From the NCBI RefSeq assembly GCF_014696435.1, contig NZ_JACJQG010000020.1, forward strand, positions 1-64,000: a DNA stretch of 64,000 nt, given 5' to 3'. This document shows, in pieces, positions 54,896 through 63,906 of the stretch. Position numbers and translations under genes: made by a program. The notes under the pieces are model-generated. The model saw only the letters and a program-made list of their open reading frames with translations. It searched no databases and was not told where the DNA came from. The stretch is from Calothrix anomala FACHB-343. Its GTDB lineage: Bacteria > Cyanobacteriota > Cyanobacteriia > Cyanobacteriales > Nostocaceae. Position 1 is the stretch's first letter; every line of letters begins with the position of its first letter.

Positions 54896-57067
54896 ATGAC
54901 ATCCCCACCATCTTCAAATTCTTGGAATGGGCGCTTTATTGGTGACAACCAGCGATACCGTTTAGACAAACGGTTAGCGGGTGGTGGTATGGGAGAAGTT
55001 TTCCTAGCAATGGATACCCGTGTCGGTCAACATGTAGCGTTAAAGTTACTCAAAGATACCCTTGTAGCATCCCAGGAGATGCGCAAGCGCTTTGAACGAG
55101 AAATCGCAGTTTGTGCGGCACTACAAAGCGACCATATTGTCAAAATTAGTGATTGTGGGGTAACTGTTGAAGGGTATCCATTTTATGTAATGGAGTATCT
55201 GCGCGGACAAACCCTCAGACAATTATTACTGCGGGAAAAGCGGTTATCTGTAGAGCGGACGGTAAGTATTATTGCTCAAGTTTGCAAAGGTTTACAGTTA
55301 GCTCACGCAGGTGTAACTTTACAACGGGATGGTGGTAAAACTGCGGAGCATATTCAAGTAATTCACCGCGACCTCAAGCCCGATAATATCTTTTTAGTCC
55401 CCACCGATTTGGGAGAGTGGGTGAAAATTTTGGATTTTGGCGTGGCGAAAATCCGCAATGACTCTTCCGAACAAACTAATATTACCAATACGTTTATTGG
55501 TACGTTTCGCTACGCCGCACCAGAACAAATTCAAAGCGATAAAAATCTAGATGCGCGAGCGGATATTTATAGTTTGGGATTGATTCTCTATGAAATGTTG
55601 AGTGCAGCCGATCCCTTTGGTTTAGGTATCAAAGCTAATAATATCAGCGAGGCTTCTTGGGTATTAGCTCATGCTTACGAACCGCCGAAACCATTGCGGG
55701 AGCAACCAGGGTGTGAATATATCCCCGAACAACTAGAGGCGGTAATTCTCAAATGTCTGCAAAAGAATCCCAAGAACCGCTTTGGTTGTGTGGCTGAATT
55801 AGATGAAGCTTTGCAAGCTGCGGCTAAAGCGGGTGCAGGTAATGTGGGTAACGTGGATTATGACGAAGCGATCGCGCTTTATCCCACAGTACCCAGACCA
55901 ACACCTGATTCGGAAACCATACCCAGAGTAGTAACGCCAGAGGCAGGTAATCTTGATGATACCATACCACCTTCACCAGCTATATATCAGCCAGGGTTAG
56001 ATAACGAAACTATACCGCGAGCGATCGCGCCAGAGGAACAAAATTCAGGAGAAGATGAAACCATCTTGCGCTTGCGACCTTTGCAGCATCAAAATCTTGA
56101 TGACGACACTATAGCGCGACCAGTAATCCAAATTGAACCGAGCAAAGGACAGAATGAAACCATTCCCCGTCCCCAACCTTTTGTGAATCAAGGTTCAGAC
56201 CATCAAACTATACCGCGATCGCAGACACCAATTGTCAACAACCGTCCAGAGGGGACAATTTTTCAACCCCGTCCTGGACAAAATCACGGTGCAAATCATG
56301 ATGAAACTGTACCGCGTTCAGGAGAATCTGCGCCAAGTCCAGGACAAGATGAAACGATTCCTCGTCCCCAACCTTTTGTTAATCAAGGTTCTGATAGAGA
56401 AACCGTACCACGACCTTTACAACAGTTTGTGCAAAATCAGCCAGAAGGGACAATTTTTCAACCCCGTCCCCAACCACAGCCAGAAAATACTCCTGTAACT
56501 CCTCCCCAGACAGGTAAACCAGAAGGGACGATTTTTCAACCCCGTCCCCAACCACAGCCAGAAAATACCCCTGTAACTCCTCCCCAGACAGGTAAACCAG
56601 AGGGGACAATTTTTCAACCCCGTCCCCAACCACAGCCAGAAAATACTCCTGTAACTCCTCCTCAGCCGGGTAAACCAGAGGGGACAATTTTCCAACCCCG
56701 TCCCCAACCACAGCCAGAAAATACCCCTGTAACTCCTCCTCAGCCGGGTAAACCAGAGGGGACAATTTTCCAACCCCGTCCCCAACCAGTAACAGAAGGG
56801 ACAATTTTTCAACCCCGTTCCCAACCAGTAACAGAAGGGACAATTTTTCAACCCCGTTCCCAAAGCATACCAGAGGAGACAATTTTTGAGCCAAAGAAAA
56901 ACCAAGGTACGGCGCAGCCAGTTCCTAGTAATTTTTGGCGGGTTATCGGGATAGTTTTGGCGATTGGATTTGCTTTAGGTGCGGTTATTTATCTATATCC
57001 ACATCTAAAACCAAAGCAAGAAACTAATCAGAACAGTTTGCAAAATCTTAACTACCATCAGTGGTAG
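54896..57067 (+). CDS. Ser/Thr protein kinase with Thr-rich repeat tail and C-terminal membrane anchor
   Basis: 723 residues. The kinase domain (about 18-305) is complete: glycine loop LAGGGMGEVFLA, Lys in VALKLL, HRDLKPDN, DFG in ILDFGVAKI, APEQ. From about 325 to 675 is a low-complexity region with repeated short Thr motifs: (D/E)(T)(I/V)(P/A)R, then EGTIFQPRP seven or more times, several within near-identical 27-residue units. A membrane helix (FWRVIGIVLAIGFALGAVIYLY, about 680-702) is near the C-terminus. The repeated Thr may be autophosphorylation or FHA-binding sites (inference). It ends 9 bp from the convergent antiporter operon. Confidence 0.93.
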   Translation: MTSPPSSNSWNGRFIGDNQRYRLDKRLAGGGMGEVFLAMDTRVGQHVALKLLKDTLVASQEMRKRFEREIAVCAALQSDHIVKISDCGVTVEGYPFYVMEYLRGQTLRQLLLREKRLSVERTVSIIAQVCKGLQLAHAGVTLQRDGGKTAEHIQVIHRDLKPDNIFLVPTDLGEWVKILDFGVAKIRNDSSEQTNITNTFIGTFRYAAPEQIQSDKNLDARADIYSLGLILYEMLSAADPFGLGIKANNISEASWVLAHAYEPPKPLREQPGCEYIPEQLEAVILKCLQKNPKNRFGCVAELDEALQAAAKAGAGNVGNVDYDEAIALYPTVPRPTPDSETIPRVVTPEAGNLDDTIPPSPAIYQPGLDNETIPRAIAPEEQNSGEDETILRLRPLQHQNLDDDTIARPVIQIEPSKGQNETIPRPQPFVNQGSDHQTIPRSQTPIVNNRPEGTIFQPRPGQNHGANHDETVPRSGESAPSPGQDETIPRPQPFVNQGSDRETVPRPLQQFVQNQPEGTIFQPRPQPQPENTPVTPPQTGKPEGTIFQPRPQPQPENTPVTPPQTGKPEGTIFQPRPQPQPENTPVTPPQPGKPEGTIFQPRPQPQPENTPVTPPQPGKPEGTIFQPRPQPVTEGTIFQPRSQPVTEGTIFQPRSQSIPEETIFEPKKNQGTAQPVPSNFWRVIGIVLAIGFALGAVIYLYPHLKPKQETNQNSLQNLNYHQW
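56439..56870 (+). repeat. In-gene tandem repeats of about 81 bp and shorter units
   Basis: Units coding EGTIFQPRPQPQPENTPVTP plus PQTGKP or PQPGKP are repeated four times at DNA level with few changes, then two or three shorter EGTIFQPRSQPVT units of 36 bp follow. The near-identical DNA indicates recent expansion by slippage or unequal exchange. Confidence 0.85.
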
Positions 57068-57076
57068 TTATGTGGC

Positions 57077-57739
57077 TTACAATAACCCCCGATAGCGAAT
57101 AAACACCAAAATCACTGCCCAAGAACCTAAGGCGACTTTGACAGCAACTAAGATATTCAGTATGGGAAGCACTCCACCACTGAACAGCGCGCCCATCTCG
57201 CCATGTGGTAACTCTATCCCCATCAGGGTGATTGCTGCCAGAATAATAAATACGAGAACTGAAACTTTCTCCCATATAGCCGCATACCAGCGCTGATAAA
57301 TAGCTTGCATCCATTCTGTTGATGAGGTAATCGCAATCAAGCCGATAGCTGTTCCCCCCGCTACCCCAGATGCAAAACCACCACCGGGGCTGAGATGTCC
57401 GCGAATCGCTAATTCAATACTTACCATCGTAGCGATGGTGGCTCCTAGACGCGCCAGTACAATAGATGGTTGATCGGTAAACTGATAGATAGAGCAAGAA
57501 GGCCTTTCATTCGCCAGTAGAAAGTAAGCACCCATAATCGCAATGGTAAATACTACTACCTCAAAAATCGTGTCATAGAGGCGATTACGGAGAATGACGA
57601 CTGTGACAGCGTTGGGGATACCCCCATCTTTAACAATGGCATCTACAATCGAAAAATCTGGTATTTGTGGGGCTGCATTGGGAAAAAATAGCATTTTAAC
57701 ATATAAAGCTATGCCTGCGGCGATGTAGATCCATTTCAC
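57077..57739 (-). CDS. mnhB: Mrp/Mnh-type antiporter subunit B
   Basis: 220 residues, about six membrane helices. The MnhB-typical segment is RLGATIATMVSIELAIRGHLSPGGGFASGVAGGTAIGLIAIT (GHxxPGGGFxxG). An N-terminal extension (about 1-95) includes another segment often found fused or separate in this family (IVDAIVKDGGIPNAVTVVILRNRLYDTIFEV), which is the MbhE-like/MnhB N-part. Last gene of the operon, starting on a 4-bp overlap with the gene before it. Confidence 0.85.
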   Translation of the reverse strand: MKWIYIAAGIALYVKMLFFPNAAPQIPDFSIVDAIVKDGGIPNAVTVVILRNRLYDTIFEVVVFTIAIMGAYFLLANERPSCSIYQFTDQPSIVLARLGATIATMVSIELAIRGHLSPGGGFASGVAGGTAIGLIAITSSTEWMQAIYQRWYAAIWEKVSVLVFIILAAITLMGIELPHGEMGALFSGGVLPILNILVAVKVALGSWAVILVFIRYRGLL

Positions 57740-58359
57740 TGCTGTACCTCCCCTGAATCTGTGACATTTACATAAGTTAGTTTGATCGCTGGTGATGTAA
57801 GTTCGGTTTGGATAATTTCATAGATGCGTTTGAGTCTGACGGTGGTGTGACACAACTGACTGGTATCAACACTGCTCATATCCTCTGAATCTATCTGTTT
57901 TGCTGGTATACAAGTGGCGTGAACCTCTTTTTCCATCAGCGCCCGTTCTAAGGCTTGGGTATTAGGATAGGGAACTAATTCGACGCGCATGTGCCATTTA
58001 CGAAAAATTTTGCGTAAATCGGCGATTAATTGCCCCAAATCAGGGTCGGCTGCGACTTTAGCGAGGGTATCTTTATCTGTTGGCGATAATTCCTGTGTGA
58101 GTACACCCAGACGCATCACCAAGGATGAACGCACCGCTACCGCATAGAGGGTAATTGCCAACATTGTGCCTACTAATGCTTCGGTTAAAGCCACATCAGC
58201 AGCTCCTAAAAGGGCATATAACATGGCGGCGACGGCTCCTAAAATGCCACGAATTACTAAGGCGTGGTAGGGATTAGCTTGGGTGACTACCATCGACGCA
58301 GCTAAGGGTAGCAAGGCTGTGATGGCATAAATATAGGTATCATTCATAACTTTCATCAT
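57736..58359 (-). CDS. MbhD/DUF4040-type antiporter subunit with soluble C-terminal extension
   Basis: 207 residues. Membrane segment (about 1-85): ALLPLAASMVVTQANPYHALVIRGILGAVAAMLYALLGAADVALTEALVGTMLAITLYAVAV, with the conserved GAADVALTEA that corresponds to the C-terminal part of MnhA/MrpA. It is followed by about 110 residues of soluble sequence (LRKIFRKWHMRVELVPYPNTQALERALMEKEVHATCIP...) of unknown role. It overlaps the preceding mnhG by 20 bp and the following mnhB by 4 bp. It replaces part of MnhA, which is otherwise absent. Confidence 0.82.
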   Translation of the reverse strand: MMKVMNDTYIYAITALLPLAASMVVTQANPYHALVIRGILGAVAAMLYALLGAADVALTEALVGTMLAITLYAVAVRSSLVMRLGVLTQELSPTDKDTLAKVAADPDLGQLIADLRKIFRKWHMRVELVPYPNTQALERALMEKEVHATCIPAKQIDSEDMSSVDTSQLCHTTVRLKRIYEIIQTELTSPAIKLTYVNVTDSGEVQQ

Positions 58360-58618
58360 TGGGGGAACAGTATGCCAACACGTAGCCCAACATAGTATTC
58401 CAAATGGCTAAGGAAATAATGGCGAGGAGGAGCAGCGGCCATTTGCTGGGTATCTTTAATAACAGCCCGAACATGATACTCATGGAGCCGAGAGTATCTG
58501 CTACCGAGAGACTATGGAGCTTGAATAAGAGCGATCGCTTTCCCAACAGATGAGAAGTTCCCCAAAAGGAAAAAAAGATGCCAACGCCAATGCAGCTATA
58601 ACTCAAGATATCGATCAT
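58340..58618 (-). CDS. mnhG: Mrp/Mnh-type antiporter subunit G
   Basis: 92 residues, three membrane helices, with the MnhG pattern (GVGIFFSFWGTSHLLGKRSLLFKLHSLSVADTLGSMSIMFGLLL; the HxxxxADTLG motif). Fifth gene in the operon. It overlaps the next gene by 20 bp, suggesting tight coupling. Confidence 0.85.
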   Translation of the reverse strand: MIDILSYSCIGVGIFFSFWGTSHLLGKRSLLFKLHSLSVADTLGSMSIMFGLLLKIPSKWPLLLLAIISLAIWNTMLGYVLAYCSPNDESYE

Positions 58619-58632
58619 AGGATTAATTTAGA

Positions 58633-58896
58633 TTAATTTGATACATCGCTCAAACGTTTGAGTACATGGGCTAACAGCATCAACGCCGCATTTCCCACAC
58701 TGAGAATAATTACCCCAACCACACCGATCATCCAATCATCACGTAATACCGATACCACCAAGATGAGAATTGATGCTTTAGTGGCGATACTCGCAAATGC
58801 TAGTAATTTCTGCCAAACATCCTCATCTCGCCATGCTTCATACATCGGTATCAGCATCGCCAAAATCATCGCGATCGCAATTAAATTTAGATTCAT
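58633..58896 (-). CDS. mnhF: Mrp/Mnh-type antiporter subunit F
   Basis: 87 residues, three membrane helices (LIAIAMILAMLIPMYEAWR, AFASIATKASILILVVSVL, GVVGVIILSVGNAALMLLAHVL). Position between E and G and size fit MnhF/MrpF. It starts 158 bp after mnhE; the gap carries repeats. Confidence 0.8.
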   Translation of the reverse strand: MNLNLIAIAMILAMLIPMYEAWRDEDVWQKLLAFASIATKASILILVVSVLRDDWMIGVVGVIILSVGNAALMLLAHVLKRLSDVSN

Positions 58897-58924
58897 GTTT
58901 TATTGGTTAGTTGTCAGTTGTCAG

Positions 58925-58944
58925 AGACGCGATTCATCGCGTCT
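58925..58944. repeat. Interspersed palindrome AGACGCGATTCATCGCGTCT between mnhE and mnhF
   Basis: One base different from the copies at 4055 and 46556, with a second partial copy near 58973-58996 and CAGTTGT heptamers. It lies inside an operon, so if it terminates transcription it would reduce expression of the distal genes. Confidence 0.75.
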
Positions 58945-59054
58945 GTACAATCGTCATTTGTCAGTTGTCAGAGACGCGATGAACCCTTGTCTGTACAAAT
59001 CCTCATTTGTCCTCCTTGTCTCCCTTGTCTCCCTTTTCCCCCTTCTCCCTCTCT

Positions 59055-59480
59055 TCATGGCGATGAAACATCAGTACTGCCTGAGGACAAACTCTGGGGT
59101 TTGCGTCGTCGTACTCGGTGTACTTCGTACAAACCATCCTCTGTGTATTTAACGACGATTGTTTTGGGTGTAAAGGTAATCAAAAATATATCGAGAAATA
59201 TCAAAGCTGGCGTGCGGTTGGGTTTGACTTGTTCTATCGTTATCTCTTCGTAGTTGTGGGGACGAAAGATAATTTCCAAAGCCTCCATATAAGCTTGGGG
59301 AATGGCTACTAAGACTTCACCCAGTACGCGCAGCCAATCTTGTAATGCTTCCTTCGCTTTCTGTCTACCTGGTAAGAGAAAAGCAATGCTGATACCAATC
59401 ATGATATTGGCTGGACTTAAATCAGCCGTCAGCAAAAACCAGATAACTAATCGCAATATCAAATTTAAATGCCCAACCAT
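59055..59480 (-). CDS. mnhE: Mrp/Mnh-type antiporter subunit E
   Basis: 141 residues. N-terminal helices (LILRLVIWFLLTADLSPANIMIGISIAFLL) and the conserved soluble portion IPQAYMEALEIIFRPHNYEEITIEQVKPNRTPALIFLDIFLITFTPKTIVVKYTEDGLYEVHRVRR, which is typical of MnhE. It overlaps the mnhD stop by 16 bp. Confidence 0.86.
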   Translation of the reverse strand: MVGHLNLILRLVIWFLLTADLSPANIMIGISIAFLLPGRQKAKEALQDWLRVLGEVLVAIPQAYMEALEIIFRPHNYEEITIEQVKPNRTPALIFLDIFLITFTPKTIVVKYTEDGLYEVHRVRRRKPQSLSSGSTDVSSP

Positions 59481-60904
59481 GCAAATCCCTTCCAGAACAG
59501 CAAGATTAAAATGAGACTCATGACACCAATCAGATGATCAAATTCCTCTAAAACCCGAGGTAATTTGACTACTGTATGTTTAAAAATCAACAAGTAAGCT
59601 AACCAGCCGATACCAATGGTGGCGAGGGGTTTAATGATATTTGTCAGGCTATAGGCTTCGTAATACACCACATTGGCGACAATCAACCCAACTATTAATA
59701 AGCTGACTGCAGGCCAAAATCCCGGCTTGACTTTTCCTGTCCCCCCTCGTGGGAGAAAGATAAATTTGGCAAAGGAGATTGCAGTACCTAAAGCAGCAAT
59801 ATTCATCACAATTACTTGCCAAGGTAATAAATTCTTTGATGTTAATACCTTTGCTCCAAAACCAGATAACATGGGAAAACCGGAAATTGAGAAGCTGGCA
59901 ATTACCAAGGCAATCCAAATCGAGTTACTTAAAGGTTGATGTTGGAGTTCCTTGAAGTTACGACTCGGTAAAGCCCCAGCAATTAAAAACAATGCCGATT
60001 TCACCAAACCATGTGTCAGGGCATAAAAACCAGCAACAACCGGTGCAGCCAGGATAAAGCCTAACTGGGAAACGGTGTGAAAGGCCAGCATTCGCTTGGT
60101 ATCCTTTTCAAACACGGCATAAAATACCCCTAGCAACGCCGTACCAACGCCAAAAATTCTCACGATGGTATCTACTTCTTCCACCATCAAAGCGCACCGC
60201 ACTAAGGGATAGACACCGGCTTTGACTACAATCCCGGAAAGCATGGCGGAAACCGGGGTTTCTGATTCGGAATGTGTCAAAGGTAACCATAAACCAGAGA
60301 CGAAAATACCGCCTTTGGTGACTAAGCCGAGGAAAATCAGTGCCAAAGCCTCTGGTGGAGCGACACGCAGACCAGCAAAACTAAAGGAATGATGGGCTTG
60401 ATATACCAGCACCGCACCCACCAAATAAAACAGCATGGCGACGTTGCTCACAAATAGATAGCGTAAGGCTACCCAAATTGATCTGTCAGTCCGGGGATAG
60501 GCTATTAACAGAAAAGCCGCAATCCCGCTCACCTCTAAGGCTACGTACAAGCTGATTAAATCGGAACAAGCAAAGGCGGCATTTATACTGCCATGTAAAA
60601 TGATTGTCTGGGCGTAAAAAAAAGCTGTTTTATCGCTGTACCAACAGTAGAGAATGACTGCCGCCGTAACTATGGCATTGGTTAAAATAAAATAGCCACT
60701 GAGTTGATCGATTGTTAAATTAACACCGAAATGATCTAATAATTGCAGTTCCAGAGGCGATCGCTCAACAAATACCAGCGCCGCATAGCCTGCGGTCGCT
60801 AAACTAACGCATAAAGCTAAATATTTGTCAAGCTTGGGGAGTAAATAAATTACAAACCCCAGAAAAAACGGTAAGACAATCCAGGCGATCGTAATGTTAG
60901 TCAT
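59465..60904 (-). CDS. mnhD: Mrp/Mnh-type antiporter subunit D (NuoL/M/N-like)
   Basis: 479 residues, about 14 membrane helices. Proton-channel motifs of the ND2/4/5 family include the conserved Glu in LYVALEVSGIAAFLLIAYPRT, the Lys in LGLVTKGGIFVSGLWLPLTHSESETPVSAMLSGIVVKAGVYPLVR, and DTKRMLAFHTVSQLGFILAA. This is the ion-translocating subunit. It starts on a 4-bp overlap with mnhC. Confidence 0.92.
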   Translation of the reverse strand: MTNITIAWIVLPFFLGFVIYLLPKLDKYLALCVSLATAGYAALVFVERSPLELQLLDHFGVNLTIDQLSGYFILTNAIVTAAVILYCWYSDKTAFFYAQTIILHGSINAAFACSDLISLYVALEVSGIAAFLLIAYPRTDRSIWVALRYLFVSNVAMLFYLVGAVLVYQAHHSFSFAGLRVAPPEALALIFLGLVTKGGIFVSGLWLPLTHSESETPVSAMLSGIVVKAGVYPLVRCALMVEEVDTIVRIFGVGTALLGVFYAVFEKDTKRMLAFHTVSQLGFILAAPVVAGFYALTHGLVKSALFLIAGALPSRNFKELQHQPLSNSIWIALVIASFSISGFPMLSGFGAKVLTSKNLLPWQVIVMNIAALGTAISFAKFIFLPRGGTGKVKPGFWPAVSLLIVGLIVANVVYYEAYSLTNIIKPLATIGIGWLAYLLIFKHTVVKLPRVLEEFDHLIGVMSLILILLFWKGFAWLGI

Positions 60905-61236
60905 GGGGTATTATTTTTTTCGATCTCGTTACTTTCCAAGGTCGGATTATCCCGTGCTAGTTTCATCACGCCAACCAACATCACAGCCTGAATTGACAGT
61001 CCGATCACAATCGCCGTCAAGATTACCGCTTGGGGAACCGGATCGGCATATTCGCTATTTTGGACATTACCAATAATCGGCGTGACTAGACCATTTCGCG
61101 ATGCAACTAGCACATAATAGGCAATAACCCCCGTACTCATGACATCCATAGAAATGATCTTCATGACCAGGTTTTTTTTCAGAATGATGCCGAAAAATCC
61201 GCACAGTACTGTTGCAAATATGTACGCTTCTAACAC
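60901..61236 (-). CDS. mnhC: Mrp/Mnh-type antiporter subunit C (NuoK-like)
   Basis: 111 residues, three helices. It has the NuoK/MnhC pattern FFGIILKKNLVMKIISMDVMSTGVIAYYVL and DPVPQAVILTAIVIGLSIQAVMLV. First gene of the operon C-D-E-F-G-(MbhD)-B. The system exchanges Na+ or K+ for protons; in cyanobacteria such operons have been tied to salt and pH tolerance. Confidence 0.9.
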   Translation of the reverse strand: MLEAYIFATVLCGFFGIILKKNLVMKIISMDVMSTGVIAYYVLVASRNGLVTPIIGNVQNSEYADPVPQAVILTAIVIGLSIQAVMLVGVMKLARDNPTLESNEIEKNNTP

Positions 61237-61651
61237 GGGAATAGGTTGTTAATTAAAGGTTGGCGGCTCAGATGTTAATCTGAGATTGATTGTCACTCTC
61301 AACAAGTATTTTCGCTTATTTAGGGATTGATTTTTTACCACTTCCCATTGCATTTCTAATGCAAATCATTGATGCGAGTCTATGGCAAAGTGGTAATATA
61401 CCTAGCAATATTCAATTATAACCTGTTATGCATTTCAATGTTGACGGTTAACGGTTGACTGTTGACCATGCCCCATGCCCCATGCCCCATGCCCAATGCC
61501 CCATGTCCTATGCCCCATGCCCATTTTCATAGACAATATATTCAGTAATAAACTTTTGCTGAGAAATCTCCAGGTGCTATTGTCAAAAATTGTGTTATTT
61601 ATTACTTTCTAATAATGCTGACTCCGCAGCATTAATTAATATTAAATTTCT
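61237..61651. other. Divergent intergenic region with CCCCATG heptamer array
   Basis: It separates the antiporter operon from the WD40 gene. A (CCCATGC)-type array lies at about 61466-61520, and a TTGACGG/TTGACTG cluster at 61439-61465. Promoters for both directions should be here but cannot be placed. Confidence 0.6.
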
Positions 61652-63889
61652 ATGCAAAATCACGGTATAAATGCTAGCGTATCTACTCAAAATTTAACAT
61701 TTCGTCCTGGTGGAACTCCAGCTATATTTGAGGTAATTGTCAACAATGACAGCGATCAACGTGCCAATTTTCAAATAGAAATTACCGCCGCAGGAGAAAT
61801 TCGCAATCCTGACTATCGCTGGTATAAGCTGGAACCTGAGGTAGCAGCAGCTAAACCTCCCGGTAGTAGTACGATTTTTCAAGTCTTTGTGTTGAATAGT
61901 CCGATTCCTGGGTTTGTGGGTACAGTGAACCTGACTGTGACAATTTTCTCACCCCAGTTAGGGCAACAACGCAGACTGGTGCTGCGGTTAAAAATTGAAC
62001 CGGATAATCAACCAACGATGTTGAGTGTGGAATTACCTGTCAGGGAGTTCCAAGTATATCCGCGCAATACGGTAGATATCCCCGTTAGAGTCCGCAATTT
62101 GAGTCAACAAACTGTTAATGTAACCTTGCGATTTGCCGGGGTGGATGTTTCTTGGCTAGTTAGCAGTGCGGAACGACGGTTTGCTTTAGATCCGGGAGGA
62201 CAAACAGAAGCGGTATTTCAATGTCAACCTTTATCTGTAGTGCAAGCACCTAGCGATATTTATCCTTTTACAATTGAAGCTACTAGTATTAGCGGTTATC
62301 CAGCTAGCGCGGAAGGAAATTTAGAAGTTTTACCTGTGGGTTTTGTGGAGTTTTCTGTACCGCAAAACTCACAGACAATACCTCAGCAAGGTGGATGGTT
62401 ACCTAACTGGAAAGCTGATAACACTACCTTTGAATTAGTATTTAGAAATGCTAGTAATCTTTTTCAAGAAATTAATCTAAAACTGCAAGGGCGAGATTGG
62501 CGAAAATGCACTTTTAAGACTTTACCAACAACGGCTAATCTTAATTTAGGAGAAACAACTAAATTAATTTTGGATGTTCAAACTAAACGCCATTGGTTAG
62601 GAATAAGAAAAACTCTATTCTTGGAAGCGAAACCAGAATTATCCGACCAACGTTTGGGAAGTACAGACCCAGCTACCCAGAATTTAGAGTTACGAGTATT
62701 GCCAATTTTACCTTTATGGTTACAGTTGGCGATTTTACTTTTACTATTGGCATTACTAGCATTATTATTCCGACCAGAGCCAATTATGCATACTCGCTCT
62801 GTGAAATCTGTCGGGTTTAGCGGTACTAGTTTATCTGTGGTGAGTGGTGCAGATGATTGCACTTTAAGATTGTGGAATATTAATGGCGATCGCTTAGAAC
62901 CTGCTAGTATTAATTATGATGGACTTTCTGTGGCTTGTGAGAGACAGCACAAGCCTAAAGGGTTGTTAGCAATTACCGATGATGCGGTAGAAGTCGCCCG
63001 TTTTATCCCCCTAGAAAACGATCGCGTGGCGGTGGGTTTAGATAATGGGGTGATTGAACTCAGAGATGTGCCTACAGGGAAAAAACGCAACGAACTGCAA
63101 GACCAAAAAGACCCGAAAGCAAAAGGCGATCGCGTCTTTGATTTAGCCTTTACCAAAAAAGATTCCTTAGATTTATTTAGCGGTTATGGTAGTGGTAAAG
63201 TCAGACAATGGACAAGAGCATCTATCAACGATAATTTTCAGCCAGAACCAAAAGTAATTGATCTGCAAACGCAACAGCAGTTATCAGGGTTTCAAGTGCG
63301 GGGTTTAGCTCTGTCCTCAGACGATCAAACATTGGTAATGTCAGGAAACTATAAACGGTTCTTATTATGGCAATGGAATCAACCACCTACTAAGAATAAA
63401 ATACCCAATTTATCGGTGCAAAAATTAGAAAAGTTAGACCAAAGAATTGGGAGAGAAGATTATATTTGGGGGCTAGCTTTTGTCCCTAATTCTTCTGAGA
63501 AAATCCTCGCTACTTCTGATTCGGCGGGATATATTACGATTTGGAATTTAGATAAATGCCAAAACCAAGCAAATCCCCAAAATCAAATCAGTGAATTAAA
63601 TTGTCCCATCTTAGACCGTTGGTCAGCATCAAAATTATCTGTACGCAGTTTAGCATTTAATGAAACTGGTCGCCTATTAGTCAGCGCTGGTGATGATGGC
63701 AGAGTAATGATGTGGTATTTAACTCCAGAACACAAGCTCGATAAAATTAAAGCCGCTACAGGTGAAATAATTTATCAAAGTACCCAGAAAATCAATACTA
63801 TTGCTGTAAAAACAATTAATCAAACCAGTGCCATTGTTAGTGGTAGTGAAGATTCTCAGGTACGACTACATCCACACAAGATTAAATAA
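61652..63889 (+). CDS. Ig-like / transmembrane / WD40-repeat protein
   Basis: 745 residues in three parts. Residues 1-350 form three or so Ig-like beta domains (VSTQNLTFRPGGTPAIFEVIVNNDSDQRANFQIEIT, LPVREFQVYPRNTVDIPVRVRNLSQQTVNVTLRFAG and so on). A single membrane helix follows (LPLWLQLAILLLLLALLALLF, about 355-375). The rest is a WD40-type propeller (VSGADDCTLRLWN, LATSDSAGYITIWNLD, LVSAGDDGRVMMWYL, IVSGSEDSQVRLH). No signal peptide is evident, so the Ig part may be cytosolic, which is unusual. The next gene also begins Ig-like. Function unknown. Confidence 0.8.
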   Translation: MQNHGINASVSTQNLTFRPGGTPAIFEVIVNNDSDQRANFQIEITAAGEIRNPDYRWYKLEPEVAAAKPPGSSTIFQVFVLNSPIPGFVGTVNLTVTIFSPQLGQQRRLVLRLKIEPDNQPTMLSVELPVREFQVYPRNTVDIPVRVRNLSQQTVNVTLRFAGVDVSWLVSSAERRFALDPGGQTEAVFQCQPLSVVQAPSDIYPFTIEATSISGYPASAEGNLEVLPVGFVEFSVPQNSQTIPQQGGWLPNWKADNTTFELVFRNASNLFQEINLKLQGRDWRKCTFKTLPTTANLNLGETTKLILDVQTKRHWLGIRKTLFLEAKPELSDQRLGSTDPATQNLELRVLPILPLWLQLAILLLLLALLALLFRPEPIMHTRSVKSVGFSGTSLSVVSGADDCTLRLWNINGDRLEPASINYDGLSVACERQHKPKGLLAITDDAVEVARFIPLENDRVAVGLDNGVIELRDVPTGKKRNELQDQKDPKAKGDRVFDLAFTKKDSLDLFSGYGSGKVRQWTRASINDNFQPEPKVIDLQTQQQLSGFQVRGLALSSDDQTLVMSGNYKRFLLWQWNQPPTKNKIPNLSVQKLEKLDQRIGREDYIWGLAFVPNSSEKILATSDSAGYITIWNLDKCQNQANPQNQISELNCPILDRWSASKLSVRSLAFNETGRLLVSAGDDGRVMMWYLTPEHKLDKIKAATGEIIYQSTQKINTIAVKTINQTSAIVSGSEDSQVRLHPHKIK

Positions 63890-63906
63890 ATCAGGGAGTT
63901 AGTCAA

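Noticed and set aside
56379-56905. Two minus-strand frames opposite the kinase repeats
   Set aside because: Repeat DNA with unit length a multiple of three keeps several frames open; the kinase frame has the domain structure and membrane anchor.
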